From an uncultured Pseudomonadota bacterium (GTDB lineage: Bacteria; Pseudomonadota; Gammaproteobacteria; Steroidobacterales; Steroidobacteraceae), in assembly GCA_903898785.1 (NCBI GenBank), contig CAIUGU010000267.1, positions 1 to 51,978 of the forward strand: a DNA stretch of 51,978 nt, written 5' to 3'. Shown in pieces: positions 36,943-46,534 of the stretch. The stretch's first letter is position 1, and every line of letters starts with the position of its first letter. The notes under the pieces are model-generated. The model was not told the origin of the DNA. It did no database searches and worked only from the letters and a program-made list of their open reading frames with translations. The position numbers and the translations under genes were made by a program.

Positions 36943-37626
36943 GTGAAAAACGCAGACGCCCCCCGACCGGCCGATCCGGCGGTCCTCAGACTGTTCACGT
37001 ACTTCCGCAGCTCGGCGTCCTATCGCGTGCGGATTGCACTCAACCTCAAGCACCTCGAATACGAAGCGGTTTACCGCCACCTGAGGTACGACGAGCACCT
37101 GACAACTGCCCAGCTGTCGTTGAATCCGGAAGGGCTGCTGCCCGTGCTGCAGCACGGAGAGGTCACCCTGACGCAGTCCCTGGCGATCATCGAGTATCTG
37201 GATGAGCTGTTCCCGGAACCGCGGCTGCTGCCGGCAGCGCCCGCTGCCCGCGCGCATGCGAGGGCGCTGGCACAATCCATCGCCTGTGAAATCCATGCAC
37301 CGACTAACCTGAGGGTCACCCGCTACCTGAAATCAGCGCTGGGTCAGGACCAGGCGGCGCTGGGCGCGTGGAGCCGCCACTGGATCGAGGCCGGGTTCAC
37401 GGCGCTCGAAGCGCGTGCCCGGGCCGAGAGCAGCGGCCATCGCTTTCTGCTCGGTGACAGCGTGACACTCGCCGACCTGTGCCTGGTGCCGCAGATGTAC
37501 AACGCTCGCCGGCAACAGGTGGACTTGTCCCCGTTCCCGACGCTGGTCGCCATCAGCAGCCATCTGGAATCGCTGCCGGCCTTCGCGGCTGCGGCCCCCG
37601 AGGCTCAGCCGGACTGCGATATCTAG
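36943..37626 (+). CDS. maiA: Maleylacetoacetate isomerase (zeta-class GST)
   Basis: 227 residues from a GTG at 36943. Isomerises maleylacetoacetate to fumarylacetoacetate with glutathione, between HmgA and FahA. N-terminal thioredoxin fold with LFTYFRSSASYRVRIALNLK, where the first Ser of SSAS is the glutathione-activating residue; the Cys of SSCS in eukaryotic forms is Ala, as in many bacterial ones. Then NPEGLLPVLQHGE, the cis-Pro motif, and LTQSLAIIEYLDE. C-terminal helical domain with LLGDSVTLADLCLVPQMYNARR. Part of the homogentisate cluster but separated from hmgA/fahA by minus-strand genes. Confidence 0.95.
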   Translation: MKNADAPRPADPAVLRLFTYFRSSASYRVRIALNLKHLEYEAVYRHLRYDEHLTTAQLSLNPEGLLPVLQHGEVTLTQSLAIIEYLDELFPEPRLLPAAPAARAHARALAQSIACEIHAPTNLRVTRYLKSALGQDQAALGAWSRHWIEAGFTALEARARAESSGHRFLLGDSVTLADLCLVPQMYNARRQQVDLSPFPTLVAISSHLESLPAFAAAAPEAQPDCDI

Positions 37627-37634
37627 AGGGAATG

Positions 37635-38114
37635 CTATTCGTCCGCGCCGCCGTCGACAGCGGCATCGCGCCTGGCTCTCTCGAGCAGCCGGTCGAGCAG
37701 TCCGCTGAGCTGCTGGCGCTCGGCTGGGCTCAGGCAGCCGAAGATCTCCTCGTTCCGCCGCTCCACCACGTCCATCACCCGCCTCCAGACGGCCTGGCCC
37801 TTCCGCGTGAGCGTGAGGACCACGCCACGGCTGTCTGTGGTGTTCGCGGCCTTGCGGACCAGGCCGCGATCCACGAGCGCCTGGGCGGCCCGGCTTGCCT
37901 GGCCCTTGTGGAGGTTCGCGCGCTGGGCAAGATCAACCACGGACAGCGGCGTAAATGTCCCGATGACCGCCAGGCACCGGCCTTCGCTGATCGGGAGCCC
38001 CCCATCGGTCAGATATGCTTCGCTGCTCTGGCTGTCCGTGAGCTTGTGCAACAGGTGCAGGCGGTACGTGAACGTACGGTCGAGCGGACTGGACCGCGCT
38101 ACGGAAGGCTTCAT
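37635..38114 (-). CDS. MarR family regulator of the homogentisate cluster
   Basis: 159 residues, with winged helix LSVVDLAQRANLHKGQASRAAQALVDRGLVRKAANTTDSRGVVLTLTRKGQAVWRRVMDVVERRNEEIF. The TDSRG wing and the following LTxxG are MarR hallmarks. It lies between maiA and the hydroxylase genes, the usual place for the regulator of this pathway. Candidate operators are at 38123-38140, 36869-36888 and 40018-40031. Likely ligand is a pathway intermediate (inference). Confidence 0.9.
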   Translation of the reverse strand: MKPSVARSSPLDRTFTYRLHLLHKLTDSQSSEAYLTDGGLPISEGRCLAVIGTFTPLSVVDLAQRANLHKGQASRAAQALVDRGLVRKAANTTDSRGVVLTLTRKGQAVWRRVMDVVERRNEEIFGCLSPAERQQLSGLLDRLLERARRDAAVDGGADE

Positions 38115-38122
38115 GGGGCATC

Positions 38123-38140
38123 AACCTTGGGACAAGGGTT
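38123..38140. promoter_or_regulatory. Candidate MarR autoregulatory operator
   Basis: AACCTTG-GGA-CAAGGGTT, an inverted repeat with CCTTG/CAAGG arms and nearly matched AACC/GGTT flanks. It lies 8 bases upstream of the marR start codon on the minus strand and just after the hydroxylase pair, so it could control marR itself. Confidence 0.5.
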
Positions 38141-38152
38141 CGTGCGGTCGAC

Positions 38153-38332
38153 TCAGGTTCGCGCAAGCTCCCCGGCCTGCGCGATCAGGTCGAGTACGAT
38201 CTTCGCATCGGATTCCTTCACTATCAACGAAAGACTCAGCGTCGCCAGCAGCAGCGACGCCTTCTCCTCGCCTACGGCCGCGAGTGCATCGCTCAACGCC
38301 GTATAGCAGCGATCCAGATCCTGGTCTGTCAT
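38153..38332 (-). CDS. mhaB: Small DUF2783 protein, MhaB-like coupling component, 59 aa
   Basis: Starts at the ATG 38330-38332, overlapping the stop of the flavoprotein gene in ATGA. 59 residues, all helical in pattern (LDRCYTALSDALAAVGEEKASLLLATLSLSLIVKESDAKIVLDLIAQAGELA). It matches the DUF2783 type found right after aromatic FAD hydroxylases. From memory of the Pseudomonas putida literature, 3-hydroxyphenylacetate 6-hydroxylase is a flavoprotein plus a coupling protein of about 6 kDa (MhaA and MhaB); size and position fit. The symbol rests on that analogy. Confidence 0.7.
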   Translation of the reverse strand: MTDQDLDRCYTALSDALAAVGEEKASLLLATLSLSLIVKESDAKIVLDLIAQAGELART

Positions 38333-39999
38333 GAACCCGATCCCTCCTGCAGCCGCAGGTTCGGCAACGCCTGGCGCTTGAGAATCCCTCCCAGGACCAC
38401 CGCGACCGCCTGCCAATCCGGCTGACTCCAGCACGCAAGCACATAGCCATCGGGGCGAACGAGGTAGAGGGTTCCGTCCCTCGCACCGTAGCGATGCCAC
38501 GCTTCACCCATGAAATCCACCACAGTGGCGGCGTCGGTGCCGCCGTTCCTCGCGACTCTCACCGTGGTTAGCGAAGCCACCGTCTGCCTGGAAGACAGCG
38601 TCAATTGCGTGGCGGCAACGGGGATTGAACCCGTGTCGCTGAAATACAGGGCCGTGAATCCGCCGCCAAAATACTGCGTGAGGTGGGTGCGGTCGTCGGC
38701 CGTCCGGACTCTCGCCTCGGGTGCCGGTTCGCCGGGCCGCAGGGCAGCGCCGCCATCGCTACCGGGGAAACCGACGCCCGGCAAAGCAACCGGATAGCTG
38801 ATCTGGGACGACTGCCGGGGATTGATCAGCGACTGCACCCGGGGATCGACGCACGCGAGCCTCAACGTGGCCTGGCGCATCAGCTCGAACGCAAAGTTGG
38901 GCGGAGCCATGAATTCCGTGCTCTTCGCCGCGTATGCGATGTTTTCCCGGGTCGCATGCACCCGTTCGCTCGAGTAAGTATCGAGCAGGTCGTCGCTGGA
39001 AGCTCCGTCGACGACGAGCGCGAGTTTCCACGCAAGGTTGCCTACGTCGTCAAGGCCGGAGTTCAGGCCGCGGACGCCGAAAATCGGAACGAGGTGGGCC
39101 GCATCGCCGGCGAAGAGCACGCGTCCGTGGCGATAGCTACGCAGGCTGAGGCATTTGGCGCCATAGGCCGAGATCCACAGCGGCTTCCAGGGTGCCGTCT
39201 CGCCGATCATGTCGAGATGGCTCTGCACCCGCGGCAGGACCTGATCGGGCCGCACTGCTTCGACAGGATCCTCGCCGTCGCGGATCTGGTAGTCGACGCG
39301 CCAGACATTGTCGGGCTGGCGATGCATCAATACGGTCGAACCCGGGTTCGACGGCGGATCGAACCACGCCAGGCGCTCCACCGGGCGGCTGGACTCCTGT
39401 TCGATGTCGACGATCACATAGCGACCGTCGTACTGCGTGCCCTCCAGGGAGAGCCCGAGATGGTCGCGCACTGCACTGCGCGCCCCGTCGCAGGCCACGA
39501 CCCACTGCGCACTCAGGGTCTCACGACGGCCGTCCGCGCCCTCGATGTCGACCTCGACCGAGTCAGCCATCGGTCGTGTCGCAACGGCCCTTGTCGACCA
39601 TGTGACCGTGCAGAGGCCGGGATGGCGATCCTGCGCCCGGTGCACATACTCCTCGACGAAGTACTGCTGGATGTTGACCATCGGGGCGAACCGCTCGGTG
39701 GGCTCCGTCGGCATCGTGAAATGGAGCACCTCCTGGTTGCGGAAGTAGCTGCGCCCCCCGGTCCACGGCAGGCCCTTGGCGTTCAAGGGACGGTCAGCAC
39801 CGACCCAGCCCAGGATCTCCTGGGACCGGCGCGAAATGCAGATGGCGCGGCTGCCCTGGCAATAAGCCGCATCGGCCTCGATGACTCGCGAAGCGATGCC
39901 GTAGCGCGCGAGCAGCGCGCCGAGGGACAGCCCCACGGGCCCGCCGCCGACGATCAGCACCGGCAGGCGAGGCGCGCCGGCTTGCGGGCCTTCACCCAT
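38329..39999 (-). CDS. mhaA: FAD-dependent aromatic hydroxylase, MhaA-like
   Basis: 556 residues from the ATG at 39997-39999; a longer frame to 40353 is rejected because it runs into hmgA. FAD fold [22 protein letters not shown] at the N-terminus, the middle [21 protein letters not shown] (DG motif) and the second FAD motif [31 protein letters not shown] near residue 290. C-terminal thioredoxin-like domain. This is the PheA/MhpA-type group A hydroxylase plan. With its 59-residue partner, and hmgA divergent, the best guess is 3-hydroxyphenylacetate 6-hydroxylase giving homogentisate. Other meta-hydroxylated aromatic acids are possible substrates. Confidence 0.8.
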   Translation of the reverse strand: MGEGPQAGAPRLPVLIVGGGPVGLSLGALLARYGIASRVIEADAAYCQGSRAICISRRSQEILGWVGADRPLNAKGLPWTGGRSYFRNQEVLHFTMPTEPTERFAPMVNIQQYFVEEYVHRAQDRHPGLCTVTWSTRAVATRPMADSVEVDIEGADGRRETLSAQWVVACDGARSAVRDHLGLSLEGTQYDGRYVIVDIEQESSRPVERLAWFDPPSNPGSTVLMHRQPDNVWRVDYQIRDGEDPVEAVRPDQVLPRVQSHLDMIGETAPWKPLWISAYGAKCLSLRSYRHGRVLFAGDAAHLVPIFGVRGLNSGLDDVGNLAWKLALVVDGASSDDLLDTYSSERVHATRENIAYAAKSTEFMAPPNFAFELMRQATLRLACVDPRVQSLINPRQSSQISYPVALPGVGFPGSDGGAALRPGEPAPEARVRTADDRTHLTQYFGGGFTALYFSDTGSIPVAATQLTLSSRQTVASLTTVRVARNGGTDAATVVDFMGEAWHRYGARDGTLYLVRPDGYVLACWSQPDWQAVAVVLGGILKRQALPNLRLQEGSGS

Positions 40000-40017
40000 G
40001 GACGACTCCCGACATTG

Positions 40018-40031
40018 GTTGCGCGTACAAC
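40018..40031. promoter_or_regulatory. Possible operator in the mhaA-hmgA divergent gap
   Basis: GTTG-N6-CAAC in the 179-base gap between the two divergent genes, 19 bases before the mhaA ATG on its side. Short arms, so weak, but it shares the TTG...CAA core with the site before marR. Confidence 0.35.
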
Positions 40032-40178
40032 TATCATGAAACACGGCCCCGCTGCAATCGACCCCGTGATGCGGGTGCACCGGCCAGCCGATTGCCGCTA
40101 GAATGCCGGTCGCAGTCGCTCGATTCTCCGCAGTCTCCTGCAGCAGCAGGACCGCGAAGCCGCATGGGGGAAAGCACG

Positions 40179-41489
40179 ATGGACAGTTCCGCAGATTCTG
40201 CCGGCTCGCCAACCCCAGGCACCTGTCGCTACCTGTCAGGCTTCGGCAATGAATTCGCGAGCGAAGCTGCTGCGGGTGCCCTGCCTGTCGGCCGCAATTC
40301 GCCGCAGCGCCCCCCTCGTGGACTGTATGCGGAGCAATTCTCGACGACGGCATTCACCGTCCCGCGCAATGAAGCACGACGCACCTGGATGTACCGCATC
40401 AGGCCGTCAGCGGCGCATGGCCCGTTTCTCCGCATCGACAACGGCAGCTTGCAGGGGCCCCTCGCCCCCCCCACGCCCAACCGGCTCCGCTGGAGTCCTG
40501 CGCCGTTTCCCCGCACGCCCACGGACTTCCTGAGTGGACTGGTCACGGTCGCGGCCAACGATGCACCCGATACAGCAGCCGGAACCACGATTCATCTCTA
40601 TTGCGCGAATCGCTCGATGCAGCGCGTATTCTTCAATGCGGACGGCGAACTGCTGCTGGTCCCCCAGCAGGGGCGATTGCGGCTCGCAACCGAATGCGGA
40701 TTGCTGGAGATCGCTCCCGGCGAGATCGCGGTCGTGCCGCGGGGCATGAAGTTCCGGGTCGAGCTGCAGGATGGCGAGGCCCGTGGCTACGTCTGTGAAA
40801 ACCACGATGCGCCCTTCCGCCTGCCCGACCTCGGCCCCATCGGCTCGAACGGACTTGCGAATGCACGCGACTTCCTCGCACCGGTGGCCTGGTTCGAGGC
40901 TCGCGACGAGAAGGTGCAACTCGTGCAGAAGTTCCTCGGGAACCTGTGGGCGACGGACCTCGACCACTCGCCCCTCGATGTGGTCGCCTGGCACGGCAAT
41001 TCGGTGCCCTACAAGTACGACCTCGCCCGGTTCAACACGATGGGCACGATCAGCTTCGACCATCCGGACCCTTCGATCTTCACGGTACTCACGTCACCGA
41101 CAACGGCACCCGGCGTTGCGAACGTGGATTTCGTGATCTTTCCGCCGCGCTGGATGGTCGGCGAGGATACGTTCCGGCCACCGTGGTTCCACCGCAATGT
41201 CATGAGCGAGTACATGGGACTGGTCCACGGCGAGTACGACGCGAAGTCCGGCGGCTTCGAACCCGGCGGCGCGTCGCTGCACAATCGCATGAGCGCCCAT
41301 GGACCGGATGCGAAGACGACCGAGAAGGCCATGACCGCCGACCTCAAGCCGCACAAGATCGTCGATACGCTGGCGTTCATGTTCGAGACGAGCCGCGTGA
41401 TCCGACCGACTGTACTCGCGATGGGCTCCCCGCAACTGCAACCGGATTACGATGCCTGCTGGGACGGCCTCGGGAAGAGCTTCAAATGA
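40179..41489 (+). CDS. hmgA: Homogentisate 1,2-dioxygenase
   Basis: 436 residues from the ATG at 40179, preceded by GGGGGAAAG. Opens the ring of homogentisate to maleylacetoacetate with O2 and Fe(II). It begins [13 protein letters not shown] as in all HmgA. The iron ligands His338 and Glu344 ([12 protein letters not shown]) and His374 (SAHGPD) are intact, at a constant offset of +3 from the human numbering. [11 protein letters not shown] and [20 protein letters not shown] also match. Translationally coupled to fahA by ATGA. Cytoplasmic. Confidence 0.98.
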   Translation: MDSSADSAGSPTPGTCRYLSGFGNEFASEAAAGALPVGRNSPQRPPRGLYAEQFSTTAFTVPRNEARRTWMYRIRPSAAHGPFLRIDNGSLQGPLAPPTPNRLRWSPAPFPRTPTDFLSGLVTVAANDAPDTAAGTTIHLYCANRSMQRVFFNADGELLLVPQQGRLRLATECGLLEIAPGEIAVVPRGMKFRVELQDGEARGYVCENHDAPFRLPDLGPIGSNGLANARDFLAPVAWFEARDEKVQLVQKFLGNLWATDLDHSPLDVVAWHGNSVPYKYDLARFNTMGTISFDHPDPSIFTVLTSPTTAPGVANVDFVIFPPRWMVGEDTFRPPWFHRNVMSEYMGLVHGEYDAKSGGFEPGGASLHNRMSAHGPDAKTTEKAMTADLKPHKIVDTLAFMFETSRVIRPTVLAMGSPQLQPDYDACWDGLGKSFK

Positions 41490-42814
41490 CCTTCAGGCCT
41501 GCCGCAACAGACAGCACCCACGAGCCAACCCTCCGCTGCTGGGTCGAGTCGGCGCACCGGCATCCCGATTTCCCGATACAGAACCTGCCGCTTGGCGTCT
41601 TTGTTCCGCCAGGCGGTGGCGTACCGCGGGGCGGCATCGCGATCGGCGATCGCATCCTCGACCTTGCGGTCGCCCTGTCCGGCGGCCTGCTCTACGGTCT
41701 GGCTGCAGACGCCGCGCGGGCAGCGAGCGGTCCCACGCTGAATCCGCTACTCGCACTTGGGCCTGCACCTCGCCGCGCCTTGCGAGAACAGGTGTCTTCG
41801 CTGCTGCAGGTCGCAGGTGAGCAATCCGGCCACGCGCGCAGCCTCGGCGACCGGCTGGTACCTGACGCGAAGGAGTGCTCGCTGCTGCTGCCAGCAGCCA
41901 TCGGCGACTACACCGATTTCTATGCCGGCATCCACCACGCAGTCAATGTCGGCCGCCTGTTCCGGCCTGACAATCCGCTGCTGCCCAACTACAAGTACGT
42001 GCCGATCGGCTATCACGGCCGTGCGTCATCGATTCGCCTTTCCGGCACGCCCCTGAAGCGGCCGTCGGGTCAGACGAAGCCTCCGGATGCGGACGGCCCG
42101 GTGTTCGGACCCAGCAGGCGACTCGACATCGAGCTGGAAATTGGAATCTGGGTGGGACCGGGCAATGCGCTCGGCAACGCCGTACCCATCAGCGAAGCAC
42201 ACGATCACATCGCGGGCTTTTGCCTGCTGAATGACTGGTCGGCGCGCGATCTCCAAGCCTGGGAGTATCAGCCACTCGGCCCGTTCCTGGCGAAGAACTT
42301 CATGTCGACCGTGTCGCCGTGGATCATCACACCGGAAGCGTTGGCGCCCTTTCGCGTCGCACAGCCGGCGCGCCCGGAAGGGGATCCACGCCCGTTGCCC
42401 TATCTGTGGGACGAAACGGACCAGGCCGCAGGCGCCTTCGACATCAACCTCGAAGTCCTGCTCTCGAGCGAGAAGATGCGCGAGCAGGGTATTGCCCCGA
42501 TGCGCATCTCGGCGAGCAACATGCGTCACTTGTACTGGACGGCGGCACAGATGCTGACGCATCACGCGAGCAACGGCTGCAACCTGCAGTCCGGCGATCT
42601 CCTCGGTACGGGCACGATTTCCGGGCCGACGCGCGACAGCATGGGCAGCCTGCTGGAAGCGACTGAAGGCGGCAAAGTCCCGCTGGTGCTGCCGACCGCC
42701 GAGAAGCGGACGTTCCTCGAGAACGGGGATGAAATCATTCTCCGCGGAAGCGCTGCCAGGGACGGCTTCGTCCCGATCGGTTTCGGCGACTGCAGAGGAT
42801 CGGTCGTTCCCTGA
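41486..42814 (+). CDS. fahA: Fumarylacetoacetase
   Basis: 442 residues from the ATG that overlaps the hmgA stop; a longer frame to 40946 is rejected. Splits fumarylacetoacetate into fumarate and acetoacetate, last step of tyrosine/homogentisate breakdown. N-terminal SH3-like part, then [22 protein letters not shown] with metal Asp144 and catalytic His151, [16 protein letters not shown] with metal Glu216 and Glu218, [26 protein letters not shown] with Asp250 and Lys270, and [11 protein letters not shown]. All catalytic residues are present. Confidence 0.98.
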   Translation: MTFRPAATDSTHEPTLRCWVESAHRHPDFPIQNLPLGVFVPPGGGVPRGGIAIGDRILDLAVALSGGLLYGLAADAARAASGPTLNPLLALGPAPRRALREQVSSLLQVAGEQSGHARSLGDRLVPDAKECSLLLPAAIGDYTDFYAGIHHAVNVGRLFRPDNPLLPNYKYVPIGYHGRASSIRLSGTPLKRPSGQTKPPDADGPVFGPSRRLDIELEIGIWVGPGNALGNAVPISEAHDHIAGFCLLNDWSARDLQAWEYQPLGPFLAKNFMSTVSPWIITPEALAPFRVAQPARPEGDPRPLPYLWDETDQAAGAFDINLEVLLSSEKMREQGIAPMRISASNMRHLYWTAAQMLTHHASNGCNLQSGDLLGTGTISGPTRDSMGSLLEATEGGKVPLVLPTAEKRTFLENGDEIILRGSAARDGFVPIGFGDCRGSVVP

Positions 42815-42827
42815 GTCGACGGTGTCG

Positions 42828-43379
42828 CTAGCCGATTCCCATGCGACGCGCCATCTCCGCACGCCATGTGGCGCGGAGCCGGAACCCGGGCAGACCCTGC
42901 GCATGGGCTTCGACGACGGACATTAACGCCTCGTCCTCCAGCGCGAGATCGACGGGCACGCGTATCGGCTGCTCCACGTACCAGGGCGTATCGATATACA
43001 TCTCTATGCGGTTGCCCTCGGGATCGAGTGCGTAGACCGAAATCGCATTGCCGTGTGTCACGGGGATGACGTCCCTCGAGCCAGCCTCCTGCAGCCGTCG
43101 ATGCATGGCCTTCAGCGTCGCAAGGCTGTCGGCCTTGAATGAAATCTGGTTGATGGGATTGAAAGCGAGCGAGTCAGGCCTGCCGCTGATCAGTACGATC
43201 TGGTGATGCTCATCCGGATCGCGACTCAGGAAAACGAGGCTCATCGGGCCATTCGGACCCATCAACGGACCTCGATCAGTGACCGTGAACTCGAGTACCC
43301 GCGTATAGAACGCTTCCATGAGGGAGAGGTCATGGACGAAGAAGCCCATATGGCTGAAGCTGAGTCCCGGTCTCGCCAT
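42828..43379 (-). CDS. VOC family (glyoxalase/extradiol dioxygenase fold) protein
   Basis: 183 residues from the ATG at 43377-43379, with GAGGAGG seven bases upstream. Metal-binding VOC pattern: FSHMGFFVHDLSLMEAFYTRVLEFTVTDRG (first half, His), HHQIVLISG, then PVTHGNAISVYALDPEGNRIEMYIDTPW (second half, His and Glu). Similar to ring-cleavage-type VOC proteins found with homogentisate or phthalate genes. Specific reaction unknown. Convergent with fahA across 13 bases. Confidence 0.88.
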   Translation of the reverse strand: MARPGLSFSHMGFFVHDLSLMEAFYTRVLEFTVTDRGPLMGPNGPMSLVFLSRDPDEHHQIVLISGRPDSLAFNPINQISFKADSLATLKAMHRRLQEAGSRDVIPVTHGNAISVYALDPEGNRIEMYIDTPWYVEQPIRVPVDLALEDEALMSVVEAHAQGLPGFRLRATWRAEMARRMGIG

Positions 43380-43475
43380 GTTCCCGCCTCCTCGACCATC
43401 GACGGCTCGCCGCACGCAGCCGAGATGATACCTATTGCAGGAATGCAGGCGGCCGAATCGCGGTGAAGTGGCCGC

Positions 43476-44099
43476 TCAGCTCGGCAAGGTAGCCCGCATG
43501 CCGGGAAGCTCGCACAAGGACGCGTACGCGTTAGCGACATGGGGATGGCTCTGCCGCCAGCCGATATCGGGCAGGCGGAAGTCGAGATACCCGAGGGCAC
43601 AAGCAACGGAGATGGCGCCGAGGTTGGTCGGGCCGGACAGCAGCGCCGGATCGTCGTCGAGCTGGCGAAGCGCGCGAAGGATGCAGTTCTGCCAGCGTTG
43701 CCGCCAGTCCGGCGAGCGTTGCGCTTCCGGCCGGCGACTCTCGTAGATCATCGCGACGCCGGAATCCATGATGCCGTCGGCCAGCGCCTGCATGCGCAGG
43801 ACCTGCCAGCGCTTCTCGCCCTCCTTGGGAAGATAGCGCGGCGAACCGCTGATGGTATCGAGGTATTCGCAGATGACAGGACTGTCGAACAGCGCCAAGC
43901 CGTCCGCCAGGACCAGTGCCGGCACTTTGCCGAGCGGATTGACGAAATGCAGCTCCGCCGGATCCGCTAACGGATTGACGGAGATCTCCTCGACCCGATC
44001 CAGCAATCCCTTTTCCCTGACGAGCACGCGCACCTTGCGCGCGAACGGCGAGGCCGTTGCGTGATAGAGCTGCACCAGACCCTCCCCCGACGCCGTCAT
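43476..44099 (-). CDS. Glutathione S-transferase family protein
   Basis: 207 residues. N-terminal thioredoxin fold with LYHATASPFARKVRVLVREKGL, where Ser/Pro in TASPFARKV marks the active-site start of the bacterial YfcF/nu-like groups, NPLGKVPALVLADG, and LFDSPVICEYLDTI. C-terminal helical domain ends DWRQRWQNCILRALRQLDDDP and LGAISVACALGYLDFRLPDIGWRQSHP. A general GST rather than a second isomerase, since the SSxxYRVRIAL motif of MaiA is absent. Upstream CCTATAAG might be a -10 element. Confidence 0.88.
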   Translation of the reverse strand: MTASGEGLVQLYHATASPFARKVRVLVREKGLLDRVEEISVNPLADPAELHFVNPLGKVPALVLADGLALFDSPVICEYLDTISGSPRYLPKEGEKRWQVLRMQALADGIMDSGVAMIYESRRPEAQRSPDWRQRWQNCILRALRQLDDDPALLSGPTNLGAISVACALGYLDFRLPDIGWRQSHPHVANAYASLCELPGMRATLPS

Positions 44100-44150
44100 G
44101 CGGCGTTCTTTGATTTCCCCGGTCCAGACGCTCTACTTATAGGGCATTGT

Positions 44151-45353
44151 CTAGATCCGTTCAATGATCAGCGCAATCCCCTGACCCACGCCGATGCACA
44201 TGGTGCACAGGGCATACCGGCCGCCGATCGCTTCGAGCTGGTTGAGCGCGGTGGTAACGAGTCTCGCACCGCTTGCACCCAGCGGGTGACCGAGCGCGAT
44301 CGCGCCGCCGTTCGGATTCACATGCGCGGCATCGTCAGCCAGGCCGAGCTGCCTCATGACGGCGAGCGACTGGGACGCGAACGCTTCGTTGAGCTCGATG
44401 ACATCCATCTGCTGGAGCGTGAGCCCCGCTTTTGCAAGCACCTTCCGCGTCGCAGGAACCGGGCCGATCCCCATGATTCTCGGGGGTACGCCAGCCGTGG
44501 CGGCAGCGACGACACGAGCGCGAGCGCGCAGTCCATATTGCTTCGCAGCGGCAGGGCTTGCGATGAGCAACGCGCAGCTGCCGTCGTTGATGCCGGAGGC
44601 ATTGCCCGCAGTGACGGACCCGTCCGGCCGCACGACACCCTTGAGCTTCGCCAGCGCCTCCATGGTCGTCTCGCGAGGATGCTCGTCCGCGGCGAACACC
44701 TTGGGATCTCCCTTGGCCTGCGGGATCGAAACCGGGATCAGCTCCTTCGCAAAAAAGCCGAGTGCGCTCGACTTCGCATACTTCTGCTGGCTGCGCAGTG
44801 CGAAGGCATCCTGGTCGACGCGTGAAATGCCGAACTCGGTGACGAGGTTCTCGGCGGTCTCCGGCATCGTGTCGACGCCGTGCAGCTTCTTTAGCGCCGG
44901 GTTGATGAAGCGCCAGCCCATCGTCGTGTCTTCGATCTTCTGGCCGCGCGCCCAAGCGGCATCCGCCTTGCCCATGACGAACGGGGCACGCGTCATGCTC
45001 TCGACGCCGCCCGCGATGATCAGGTCCGCCTCGCCGGTCTTGAGGGTGCGGGCAGCCAGCGCCACCGCATCGAGCCCGGAACCGCACAGTCGATTGACCG
45101 TGCTCCCCGGCACGCTGTCCGGCAGGCCAGCCAGCAGCAAACCCATGCGGGCGACATTGCGGTTGTCTTCGCCGGCCTGGTTGGCGCAACCCAGGTACAC
45201 CTCATCCACGGCCGCCCAGTCGACGCCCGGATTGCGTTCCATCAGCGCCTTGATGGGCAGTGCGGCCAGGTCGTCCGCGCGAATGGTCGCCAGGCTGCCG
45301 CCAAAGCGGCCGATGGGGGTACGGATGGCATCGCAGATATACGCTTCGGTCAT
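44151..45353 (-). CDS. pcaF: 3-oxoadipyl-CoA thiolase (PcaF/PaaJ type)
   Basis: 400 residues. Splits 3-oxoadipyl-CoA with CoA to acetyl-CoA and succinyl-CoA in beta-ketoadipate or phenylacetate breakdown. Cys90 in STVNRLCGSGLDA is the nucleophile, His356 in GHPLGASGAR and Cys386 in CTMCIGVGQGIA complete the active site. The stretches ICDAIRTPIGRFGGSLATIRADDLAALPIKALM and GCANQAGEDNRNVARMGLLLAGLP are the ones that mark PcaF/PaaJ rather than general acetoacetyl-CoA thiolases. No other gene of either pathway is in the window. PaaJ is an equally good name. Confidence 0.9.
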   Translation of the reverse strand: MTEAYICDAIRTPIGRFGGSLATIRADDLAALPIKALMERNPGVDWAAVDEVYLGCANQAGEDNRNVARMGLLLAGLPDSVPGSTVNRLCGSGLDAVALAARTLKTGEADLIIAGGVESMTRAPFVMGKADAAWARGQKIEDTTMGWRFINPALKKLHGVDTMPETAENLVTEFGISRVDQDAFALRSQQKYAKSSALGFFAKELIPVSIPQAKGDPKVFAADEHPRETTMEALAKLKGVVRPDGSVTAGNASGINDGSCALLIASPAAAKQYGLRARARVVAAATAGVPPRIMGIGPVPATRKVLAKAGLTLQQMDVIELNEAFASQSLAVMRQLGLADDAAHVNPNGGAIALGHPLGASGARLVTTALNQLEAIGGRYALCTMCIGVGQGIALIIERI

Positions 45354-45521
45354 GACGATTGAACACCTTGCGGCTGGAGTGGCGGTCGTGAGGGCTCGAC
45401 GCCCTTGGCGAGATTATCGCCCGCGGCGGCCCGATGCGGTACTGGCCCGCGATGATTTGCCGGCGGGAGCGCGTCTCCACGTTGGCAAATACGAATCCGC
45501 ACAGGCAGACTGCTGCGCCTG

Positions 45522-46394
45522 ATGTCCCACCCCGCAACCCGTGGCATTCTGATGATGATCGCGGCGGTCGGCAGCTTCGCGCTGATGGACGCTGCCATGA
45601 AGGAGCTGGGGCAGCAGCATGGTCCGATGCAGGTCGCTTTCCTGCGGGGCATCGCGTCCTTGCCGATCGTGCTGCTGGTGCTAGGCATTTCCCGGCGGCT
45701 CAAGGACATACGCCCGGTCCGCTGGCCGCTCCATGTCCTGCGCGGCTTGCTCTCCGTGGCATTGCTGTGGAGCTTCGTGTTCTCGGTGAAGGTCCTGTCA
45801 CTCGCGGACGCCTACTCCATTTATCTCTCCGCGCCGTTGCTGATTACCGCCTTGTCCGTGCCGCTGCTCGGGGAGCAGGTCAGCGGCCGTCGCTGGCTTG
45901 CCATCGGCGTGGGGTTGGCGGGTGTCATCGTGATGCTGCGGCCAACGGCAGCCAGCGTCGTCACGCTCGGCGGACTGGCGGCCTTCATGGCGGCCGTGTT
46001 CTATGCGCTGTCGGCCATCTCGATCAATATTCTGTCGAAGACCGACACCACCGCCAGCATGGTGTTCTGGACCATGGCCGTCGTCGCCGTCGCAGCGGGC
46101 CTCGCGAGCCTGCCGAACTGGACGCCCGTACAAGCGGTCGATTCAGGATGGATCCTCGTGCTCGGGTTGTCCGGCGCTGCGGGACAGCTCTTCATTACGC
46201 AGGCATTCCGGCTCGCGCCTGCCTCCGTCGTCGCGCCGTTCGAATACACGGCCCTTCTCTGGGGTATTGGCCTCGATTGGGCGCTGTGGAACGTCCTGCC
46301 CGGATCGCGGCTGCTGGCGGGAGGCTCGCTGGTGGTGGCAAGCGGGCTGTACCTCATGTGGCACTCGCGCGAATCGACTGCGGCAGTCCACTAG
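45522..46394 (+). CDS. DMT superfamily (EamA) transporter
   Basis: 290 residues with ten predicted helices in two EamA halves: ILMMIAAVGSFALMDAAMKELGQQHGP and LHVLRGLLSVALLWSFVFSVKVLSLADAYSIYLSAPLLITALSVPLLGE form the first, and TTASMVFWTMAVVAVAAGLAS to LYLMWHSRES the second. The LADAYSIYLSAPLLIT motif is usual for S-adenosylmethionine or amino acid exporters of this family, without proof here. Inner membrane. Confidence 0.9.
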   Translation: MSHPATRGILMMIAAVGSFALMDAAMKELGQQHGPMQVAFLRGIASLPIVLLVLGISRRLKDIRPVRWPLHVLRGLLSVALLWSFVFSVKVLSLADAYSIYLSAPLLITALSVPLLGEQVSGRRWLAIGVGLAGVIVMLRPTAASVVTLGGLAAFMAAVFYALSAISINILSKTDTTASMVFWTMAVVAVAAGLASLPNWTPVQAVDSGWILVLGLSGAAGQLFITQAFRLAPASVVAPFEYTALLWGIGLDWALWNVLPGSRLLAGGSLVVASGLYLMWHSRESTAAVH

Positions 46395-46534
46395 CCTTCC
46401 CCGGGAACTGCCCGCCGGCGGATCCCGATTGATTCTCGCCGCGTCGCCGTCCAACAGGACGGACCACAAGAAGAACCCATGCCGCGAGCCCCGAGATACC
46501 GCCTGCGCCGCGCGCCAGCCGGTGACAGCACGCA

